Both the position numbers and the translations under genes were made by a program. Of a stretch of 9,557 nt of DNA, positions 5,237-9,557 are shown one piece after another. Within the stretch, counting starts at the first letter, position 1; every line of letters starts with the position of its first letter. Origin of the DNA: a bacterium (GTDB lineage: Bacteria; Acidobacteriota; Blastocatellia; Pyrinomonadales; Pyrinomonadaceae); contig JAQSDP010000004.1 in assembly GCA_029945985.1 (NCBI GenBank), positions 1-9,557 on the forward strand, given 5' to 3'. The notes below the pieces were generated by a model that searched no databases, was not told where the DNA came from, and saw only the letters and a program-made list of their open reading frames with translations.

Positions 5237-7357
5237 TTAACCGCCGATACCGTAAATGTACGGCGCTATGACCAGCGAAACGATGGACATCAGCTTGATG
5301 AGAATGTTCATAGACGGGCCCGACGTGTCCTTGAACGGATCGCCGACTGTGTCGCCGGTAACCGAAGCCTTGTGCGGTTCCGACTTCTTGTAGTACATTT
5401 CGCCGTTGATCTCGACTCCTTTCTCGAACGACTTCTTGGCGTTGTCCCAAGCGCCACCGGCGTTGTTTTGGAAGATTCCCATCAACACACCGGACACGGT
5501 GACACCCGCGAGCAGTCCACCCAACACTTCAGGACCGAACGCGAAACCTACGATCACCGGAGTGATCAGTGCAATCGCTCCCGGCAGCATCATTTCGCGG
5601 ATCGATGCCTTGGTCGAGATCGCAACGCATTTTTCATATTCCGGCTTCGCCTTATATTCCATGATTCCCGGAATGTCGCGGAATTGCCGACGAACTTCCT
5701 GAACCATATCCATCGCAGCTTTACCGACTGCCTGGATGCAAAGTGCCGAAAAGATGAACGGGATCATTCCGCCGACGAATAGTCCCGCGAGTACGTTCGC
5801 CTTGTATATGTCAATGCGATCGATTCCTGCCATTCCTACGAATGCCGCAAACAATGCTAGGGATGTTAGGGCTGCCGATGCGATGGCAAAGCCCTTGCCG
5901 GTGGCGGCGGTGGTGTTGCCGACGGCGTCGAGGTTGTCGGTGCGCTCGCGGACTTCCGGTGGTAGTTGGGCCATCTCGGCGATACCGCCTGCGTTGTCGG
6001 CGATGGGTCCAAAGGCGTCAATCGCTAATTGCATCGCCGTCGTTGACATCATCCCAGCCGCTGCTATTGCGACACCGTAAAGCCCAGCAAAATAATAACT
6101 TGCGACGATTCCGGCGGCGAGGGTGAGGACGGGGATCACCGTGGACTTCATACCTACTGAGAGGCCGCCGATGATGTTGGTGGCGTGGCCGGTGATCGAC
6201 TGCTGGATGATCGAGTTGACCGGTTTCTTGCCCATCGCCGTGTAGTATTCGGTCGCGGCGGACATGATCGCTCCGACGATCGTTCCCACGACGATCGCGA
6301 AGAACACGTCATTTTTGGTAAACGGAACCGACCGGAGCGTCAGCGTTCCATCAGGCAGCAGCCATTGAACTACGAAGTAAGACGCGACGACCGTAAGGAT
6401 CATCGACGACCAGTTTCCTAGGTTCAGAGCGTTTTGGACGCTGGCTTTCTCGTCGCTGATCCGTACGAACAGGGTGCCGATTATGGAGAATATGAGCCCG
6501 AGCCCGCAGATAACCATCGGCAAAAGGATCGGTGACAAGCCGCCGAAGTTATCAGTTACCCTGATCTCCTGGCCGAGCACCATCGTCGCGAGGATCGTGG
6601 CAACGTAGGATCCGAAAAGATCGGCTCCCATCCCGGCTACGTCGCCGACGTTATCGCCAACGTTATCGGCGATCGTCGCGGGGTTGCGGACGTCGTCTTC
6701 GGGAATTCCGGCCTCGACCTTACCTACGAGGTCCGCGCCCACGTCAGCAGCCTTCGTATAGATACCGCCGCCTACGCGAGAGAATAGTGCGATCGACTCG
6801 GCTCCTAGCGAGAATCCTGTCAGGACCTCGATCGCTGTTCGGACCTGGTTGGCACCTAGGTCTGCAAACATGGCAAGGAACGCAATGAACAATCCACCGA
6901 GACCGAGCACCGCGAGCCCCGCGACGCCCAATCCCATGACCGTGCCGCCCGTGAACGACACCTTCAACGCCTGTTTGAGGCTCGTTCGAGCCGCCTGCGT
7001 CGTACGGACGTTGGCCTTAGTCGCGACCTTCATGCCGATGTATCCGGCGGTCGCTGAGAACACCGCTCCGACTATGAAAGCGACTGCAATGATCCAGTGC
7101 GAGTGGATCTGTCGGCCGCCGATATCGTGGATCGTGCCTAGATATGCCAGCAACAAGGCCGTTATTGCAACGAAAATGCTGAGCACTCTCCATTCGGCCT
7201 TCAGGAACGCCATTGCTCCGTCGGAGATGTATCCGGCGAGCTCTTGCATCTTCGCGTCCCCCGCATCCTGCTTGGTCACCCATGCCGATTTCCAGGCCAT
7301 TACCGCCAGCCCGACCAAGCCCAACGCGGGCACAAGGTAGATCACGTAACTGTTCAT
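5237..7357 (-). CDS. hppA: K+-dependent ion-translocating membrane pyrophosphatase
   Basis: This 706-aa inner-membrane pump (about 16 membrane segments) hydrolyses cytoplasmic pyrophosphate to phosphate and exports protons or sodium. It is full length. Active-site motifs are GGGIYTKAADVGADLVGKVE (196-215), IPEDDVRNPATIADNVGDNV (218-237), the conserved NSIIQQSITGHATNIIGG region (381-398), DAFGPIADNAGGIAEM (447-462), and near the end GDTVGDPFKDTSGPSMNILI. A484 and G487 in GNTTAATGKG (480-489) are the residues of the K+-dependent class; K+-independent enzymes carry Lys and usually Thr. The TM6 gating glutamate is missing at both usual positions (G249 and A253), while TM5 has a Glu at 187 (GAESIALFSRVGGG). 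That suggests a K+-dependent proton pump, but the ion is inferred. The start at 7357 is preceded by a short AAGAGA. Confidence 0.97.
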   Translation of the reverse strand: MNSYVIYLVPALGLVGLAVMAWKSAWVTKQDAGDAKMQELAGYISDGAMAFLKAEWRVLSIFVAITALLLAYLGTIHDIGGRQIHSHWIIAVAFIVGAVFSATAGYIGMKVATKANVRTTQAARTSLKQALKVSFTGGTVMGLGVAGLAVLGLGGLFIAFLAMFADLGANQVRTAIEVLTGFSLGAESIALFSRVGGGIYTKAADVGADLVGKVEAGIPEDDVRNPATIADNVGDNVGDVAGMGADLFGSYVATILATMVLGQEIRVTDNFGGLSPILLPMVICGLGLIFSIIGTLFVRISDEKASVQNALNLGNWSSMILTVVASYFVVQWLLPDGTLTLRSVPFTKNDVFFAIVVGTIVGAIMSAATEYYTAMGKKPVNSIIQQSITGHATNIIGGLSVGMKSTVIPVLTLAAGIVASYYFAGLYGVAIAAAGMMSTTAMQLAIDAFGPIADNAGGIAEMAQLPPEVRERTDNLDAVGNTTAATGKGFAIASAALTSLALFAAFVGMAGIDRIDIYKANVLAGLFVGGMIPFIFSALCIQAVGKAAMDMVQEVRRQFRDIPGIMEYKAKPEYEKCVAISTKASIREMMLPGAIALITPVIVGFAFGPEVLGGLLAGVTVSGVLMGIFQNNAGGAWDNAKKSFEKGVEINGEMYYKKSEPHKASVTGDTVGDPFKDTSGPSMNILIKLMSIVSLVIAPYIYGIGG

Positions 7358-7378
7358 ATTCTCTTGTTAAAATTCGCC

Positions 7379-7401
7379 GCCCGGAAAATTCGGCTCCGGG
7401 C
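7379..7401 (-). other. Stem-loop in the hppA leader
   Basis: GCCCGGA (7379-7385) and TCCGGGC (7395-7401) form a perfect 7-bp stem with a nine-base loop. It lies between the putative hppA promoter and the start codon, about 21 bases upstream of the ATG, so it would be in the mRNA leader. No known riboswitch class is recognised. Confidence 0.4.
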
Positions 7402-7404
7402 ACA

Positions 7405-7433
7405 CGTATAGTTAAATATCAGTGCGATATCAA
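7405..7433 (-). promoter_or_regulatory. Sigma70-like promoter of hppA with 11-base-period repeat
   Basis: Read on the minus strand, TTGATA (7433-7428) is followed after exactly 17 bases by TATACG (7410-7405), a good -35/-10 pair with five and four of six consensus matches. The likely start of transcription is about 40 bases upstream of the hppA ATG. Two TGATAT copies, 7432-7427 and 7421-7416, lie 11 bases apart and overlap the -35 box, so a dimeric regulator could bind one face of the helix here. Confidence 0.5.
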
Positions 7434-7820
7434 AACTACCGATTATCCGGCAATAGGAACCAATTATCAACCGGGCGCGGACGCGCTTTCCAGTAGGTGC
7501 CGTTGCTCGAGGCAGGTCGGTGCAAACGCACACGCGTCTAAGCTGCCGTCCTGCGTCGTTGCAAGTTCTTGCGATCATTGGATTTAACACCAAATCGCGA
7601 TGGGGTCGGCGAGGCGGAACACTTGAAAGTGAGTAAATATGGGGCCTTCGGAGCAATCTCAGACCAGAAACAGGGTGTTGCAAAAACGCAGAATGCAAAA
7701 GGACGCTTTCGAAAATGTTCGTTCTTGACCAAAGTGCCCATCGGACCCATGGCCGCGGTTGCGGATGCGATGGAGGCGAAAGTGTTGGGTGGAACTTTGG
7801 CGTCTGGCGGGTGTCCGGCT
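7434..7820. other. Long intergenic stretch without a supported gene
   Basis: Between the hppA promoter and the hairpin at 7821 there are about 390 bases without a gene I can support. A plus-strand frame from TTG 7569 to 7838 (89 codons) stays open but has no ribosome-binding site. It ends inside the hairpin arm and shows no recognisable domain, so it is more likely chance or part of a dispersed repeat. An overlapping minus-strand frame (7538-7750) is no better. No RNA gene is recognised. Confidence 0.4.
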
Positions 7821-7895
7821 GCGGAAGCCCGCGCGTGAGCGAGGGCGTAACTTTCGAGTTGAGCGTTAGGCCCTTGCTAACGCGCGGGCTTCTGC
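7821..7895. repeat. Long REP-like palindrome (35-base arms, 5-base loop)
   Basis: Bases 7821-7855 are the reverse complement of 7861-7895 at 29 of 35 positions, around loop GAGTT (7856-7860). The outer part is the most regular: GAAGCCCGCGCGT (7824-7836) matches ACGCGCGGGCTTC (7880-7892) perfectly. Two of the six mismatches are G-U pairs in RNA. The GC-rich palindrome between genes resembles dispersed REP-like elements. It ends 89 bases before the chosen start of the next gene and carries no T-run, so it is not a standard terminator. Confidence 0.75.
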
Positions 7896-7918
7896 ACTAA
7901 GACACGTGGATCAAAGGG

Positions 7919-7948
7919 TTGACTTCGTGCAACAAAATGTGCTATTTC
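7919..7948 (+). promoter_or_regulatory. Possible promoter of the following small gene
   Basis: TTGACT (7919-7924) and TATTTC (7943-7948) are separated by 18 bases. The -35 box is good (five of six) and the -10 box weak. If used, it would exclude the GTG at 7906 as start codon and favour ATG 7984 or 8017. Confidence 0.3.
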
Positions 7949-7983
7949 TGCAACAGTCGTGCTTATACGGCACGCAAATAATT

Positions 7984-8403
7984 ATGCACACGATAGACAG
8001 ACAGTGCGAAAAATTCATGGGCGGGCCTACGGTTCCTTATAAGGAGCGGGTTCACGTTACGCTCGACGCCGGGGGAAGGATCTTCTTGAATCAGAAGGCG
8101 CACAAGATGATGGGCAGGCCGCTTGGGGTGTATCTCTACTACAACCGGCCAAAGGATATGATCATCCTCGAAAAGACCGATGCGCTGTCGTCCGGCAATG
8201 CGTTTGTTTTCAAGGACGGCGGATACTCTGCGAAGATGCTCTACGCAACGCCATTCCTCAAACACTTCAACATCCGCGTCCAGGGCACCGTAAAATTCCT
8301 CGAACCCACCACCGACGCTCTCGGCAACCTCTACCTAAAACTCTCCGAAACCATCAACGTCTCGAAAGGTAAGCGGTTGAGGAAGAGAAAGGAAAAAGAC
8401 TAG
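7984..8403 (+). CDS. Hypothetical small basic-tailed protein
   Basis: The function is unknown. The frame opens at GTG 7906 (165 aa), but the segment before ATG 7984 looks non-coding and contains a possible promoter, so I prefer 7984 (139 aa); ATG 8017 (128 aa) is also possible, and none has a strong ribosome-binding site. The core begins with ERVHVTLDAGGRIFLNQKAH (21-40), continues with VYLYYNRPKDMIILEKT and RVQGTVKFLEPTTDALGNLY, and ends in a lysine/arginine tail (KGKRLRKRKEKD). The opening strand-turn-strand 'VTLDAGGRIFLN' and the later 'IILEKT' recall the layout of AbrB/MraZ-like swapped-hairpin domains, and the basic tail would suit nucleic-acid binding. This is only a resemblance. The gene stands alone between two palindromic elements. 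Confidence 0.65.
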   Translation: MHTIDRQCEKFMGGPTVPYKERVHVTLDAGGRIFLNQKAHKMMGRPLGVYLYYNRPKDMIILEKTDALSSGNAFVFKDGGYSAKMLYATPFLKHFNIRVQGTVKFLEPTTDALGNLYLKLSETINVSKGKRLRKRKEKD

Positions 8404-8555
8404 GTTATGATCGGAATACTGATCTTGGTCAAGTCGAACAACGGTTTGCCCGCCTCCTTGAGGGTTTGCTCTTCCTTTTCTCGGCTCTTGAGGCTTCGCA
8501 CGGACATAGAGTTATACACCAGAGTGATAGATAGTTGACAGGTTCCACCACGACG
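8404..8555. other. Non-coding gap before the palindrome cluster
   Basis: About 150 bases with no supported gene. The minus strand holds a 35-codon frame (8507 to 8400) with a charged, peptide-like composition (SREKEEQTLKEAGKPLFDL) but no ribosome-binding site. A TTGACA at 8535-8540 has no good -10 partner. Confidence 0.35.
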
Positions 8556-8635
8556 GCGGCATAGCCGCAGAGTTTTGAATGGGTAGGACGGAAAAGCTAA
8601 GCTTTTCCGTAAATAGAGCGGCGTAGCCGTCCTAC
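8556..8635. repeat. Cluster of nested palindromes upstream of yjbQ
   Basis: Four inverted repeats are packed here. GCGGC-ATA-GCCGC occupies 8556-8568. ACGGAAAAGCT-A-AGCTTTTCCGT is a perfect 11-bp palindrome at 8588-8610. CGGC-GTA-GCCG occupies 8619-8629. An outer pair, GTAGGACGG (8583-8591) with CCGTCCTAC (8627-8635), encloses the second and third and shares ACGG with the central palindrome. The two GCGGC-RTA-GCCG modules are near-identical and 62 bases apart, as in a duplicated element. This suggests a REP/MITE-like dispersed repeat with alternative folds. No coding sequence is seen in it. Confidence 0.65.
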
Positions 8636-8658
8636 GCTGCAAGGATCTGAGGACAGAA

Positions 8659-9042
8659 ATGATAGACATCACCGTAAAGTCGAGTATTCGGGAAGAGATG
8701 CTGGACATTACTTCGGAAGTAGCCGAGGTGTTGCCGGCGGGTGATGGGGTTTGTGTTTTGTTTGTGCAGCATACGACGTGTGGACTGACGGTGAATGAGA
8801 ACGCGGATCCGGATGTGCAGTCGGATATGCTGGGATTTCTGCGACGGCTGATCCCGCAGTATGAGCCGAACTTCAAACATTTCGAACACAACTCGGACGC
8901 GCACATCAAGGCTTCGCTGATGGGCTCGAGCGTGACGGTGCCGTTTGAGAATGGGAAGCTGTGTTTGGGACGTTGGCAGGGGATATATCTTTGCGAGTTC
9001 GACGGGCCGCGGGAGCGGATTATTTTGGTGAAGATCTTATGA
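8659..9042 (+). CDS. YjbQ / UPF0047 family protein
   Basis: The 127-aa cytoplasmic protein is a full-length member of the YjbQ/UPF0047 family, a small beta-rich trimeric fold with a metal-binding histidine site. Some members show weak thiamine phosphate synthase activity in vitro, but their physiological role is unsettled. Diagnostic stretches are FVQHTTCGLTVNENADPDVQ (35-54), HNSDAHIKASLMGSSVTVPF (77-96) and WQGIYLCEFDGPRER (106-120); H38, H77 and H82 are in the conserved contexts expected of the metal site. The ATG at 8659 has a clear ribosome-binding site, GAGG at 8649-8652. The stop overlaps the start of the next gene (ATGA, 9039-9042), so the two are translationally coupled. An open frame on the opposite strand across this gene is a shadow. 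Confidence 0.93.
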   Translation: MIDITVKSSIREEMLDITSEVAEVLPAGDGVCVLFVQHTTCGLTVNENADPDVQSDMLGFLRRLIPQYEPNFKHFEHNSDAHIKASLMGSSVTVPFENGKLCLGRWQGIYLCEFDGPRERIILVKIL

Positions 9043-9518
9043 CGATCATGTTGAAATGGACGCTTGCGCTGTTCCTCTTGCTAGTTTCGGCCCTCGCGGC
9101 TTATGCGCAAACCGAGCATGATGTCCTTGCGTCAATTGCCAAGTCCCACATCGAGGCGAACGTACCTGATCGCCAACACTTCGAAGAATATCTCAAGCGT
9201 GATCTGGCTGCGTACTTCAAGAAGCAAAGCGGGAAGGATGTCACCGTAGAGTATGAGCTTCTAAGGGATGGACCAACACAAGCAGGAATCGCTTTCCCAA
9301 AGTTCTACGCATGGGTAACAATTCGTGAGAAACAGACCGTGATCGATCAAGGCGCTGTCAGATTAGCTGCGATCCAAAAGGAGAAATTTGACGTAACCCA
9401 TTTTCTCAAACGATCCGAGGAACTACAGACACAAGATGCCGCGAGCAAAATTTTCCCAGCCGATGTTGTCAAAAAGATCGATGCCAAGATAGGCAAGGTA
9501 AAGAAGTCAGAAGGTTAG
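9039..9518 (+). CDS. Secreted hypothetical protein
   Basis: The function is unknown. I take the ATG at 9039, which overlaps the yjbQ stop as ATGA and has GGTGAAG (9027-9033) five bases upstream; a longer frame from 8961 runs inside yjbQ and is rejected. The product is 159 aa. Residues 1-23 form a clear signal peptide (LKWTLALFLLLVSALAAYA, likely cut before QTE). The mature part, about 136 aa, is hydrophilic and lysine-rich: helices around DVLASIAKSHIEANV and FEEYLKRDLAAYFKKQSGK, a strand region VTVEYELL, a middle AGIAFPKFYAWVTIRE, and a lysine-rich C-terminal helix. There is no lipobox cysteine and no second membrane segment, so it should be periplasmic or released. The next gene starts immediately after its stop, completing a tight three-gene run. 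Confidence 0.75.
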   Translation: MTIMLKWTLALFLLLVSALAAYAQTEHDVLASIAKSHIEANVPDRQHFEEYLKRDLAAYFKKQSGKDVTVEYELLRDGPTQAGIAFPKFYAWVTIREKQTVIDQGAVRLAAIQKEKFDVTHFLKRSEELQTQDAASKIFPADVVKKIDAKIGKVKKSEG

Positions 9519-9557
9519 ATGTCAACACCAGGATATTCGGGGACGCCGCTGGCGAAG
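9519..9557 (+). CDS. DUF3052-type protein (N-terminal 13 codons, cut by window edge)
   Basis: An ATG directly follows the TAG of the preceding gene (stop 9516-9518, start 9519) and the frame stays open to the edge, giving MSTPGYSGTPLAK. This short stretch matches the characteristic start of DUF3052 family proteins (GYSGTPLAKKLG), whose function is unknown. Only 13 residues are visible, so the call rests on one motif plus the operon-like spacing. A ribosome-binding site would lie within the end of the upstream gene: AGAAGG at 9509-9514. Confidence 0.6.
   Translation, partial: MSTPGYSGTPLAK

Noticed and set aside
5406..7340. Several plus-strand open frames of 78-163 codons inside the hppA region
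   Set aside because: All are antisense shadows of a full-length, motif-complete pyrophosphatase; their composition is typical of reversed membrane-protein codons.
7569..7838. 89-codon plus-strand frame before the long hairpin
   Set aside because: TTG start, no ribosome-binding site, no domain, and it ends in the repeat arm; not supported as a gene.
8535..8565. TTGACA as a promoter -35 for yjbQ
   Set aside because: The -35 box is perfect, but no acceptable -10 box occurs 16-18 bases downstream, where the first palindrome lies.
8400..8909. 169-codon minus-strand frame running over yjbQ and its upstream repeats
   Set aside because: Most of it is antisense to yjbQ and the palindrome cluster; only its last 35 codons were kept, as a weak observation.
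8961..9038. Longer N-terminus for the secreted protein
   Set aside because: The extension lies wholly inside yjbQ, and the signal peptide begins properly at the ATG at 9039 with its own ribosome-binding site.

Overview
The window looks like an ordinary chromosomal segment of a free-living bacterium with moderate GC content. The best guess is Acidobacteriota, probably class Blastocatellia. That rests on three things: a secreted barrel-like plus NTF2-like protein of a kind I associate with that group, a K+-type membrane pyrophosphatase with an uncommon glutamate position, and REP-like GC-rich palindromes between genes. Taxonomy is inferred and not proven.

Left part (1-3578), plus strand: inorganic phosphate uptake. 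The 3' end of pstA enters from the left edge and is followed by pstB and phoU, the end of a high-affinity Pst operon. After a 127-base gap comes a two-gene unit of a DUF47/PhoU-like protein and a PiT permease, 2 bases apart. The gap holds three hexamers spaced exactly 11 bases apart (TTAACG, GTAACA, GTAACA), followed by a TAGAAT -10-like box. This is the layout of a PhoB/PhoP (Pho box) promoter, and it is the most informative regulatory signal here.

Middle (3579-5236), plus strand: two uncharacterised genes. The first encodes a secreted protein with a beta-rich domain and a C-terminal NTF2-like domain. Its reading frame is broken near 4635-4638, and the missing end is plainly readable in another frame up to 4747. 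The second encodes an acidic 142-143 aa protein I do not recognise. It converges on the next gene.

5237-7357, minus strand: hppA, a complete 706-aa ion-pumping membrane pyrophosphatase. Its residues mark the K+-dependent class, and the usual TM6 gating glutamate is absent, with a glutamate in TM5 instead. A good sigma70-like promoter and an 11-base-period direct repeat lie upstream. With Pst and PiT this makes a phosphate/pyrophosphate neighbourhood: the transporters bring in phosphate, and the pyrophosphatase recovers phosphate and ion-motive force from PPi.

7358-8658: mostly non-coding and repeat-rich. It contains a near-perfect long hairpin (7821-7895), a small uncharacterised basic protein (about 7984-8403), and a cluster of nested palindromes (8556-8635).

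8659-9557, plus strand: a tight small operon of a YjbQ/UPF0047 protein, a secreted hypothetical protein starting in an ATGA overlap, and the first 13 codons of a DUF3052-type protein. No tRNA, rRNA, CRISPR array, transposase or prophage gene was seen. I did not find a convincing new multi-gene system. The points most worth following are the putative Pho box, the glutamate arrangement in the pyrophosphatase, the frameshifted gene and the two palindromic elements.
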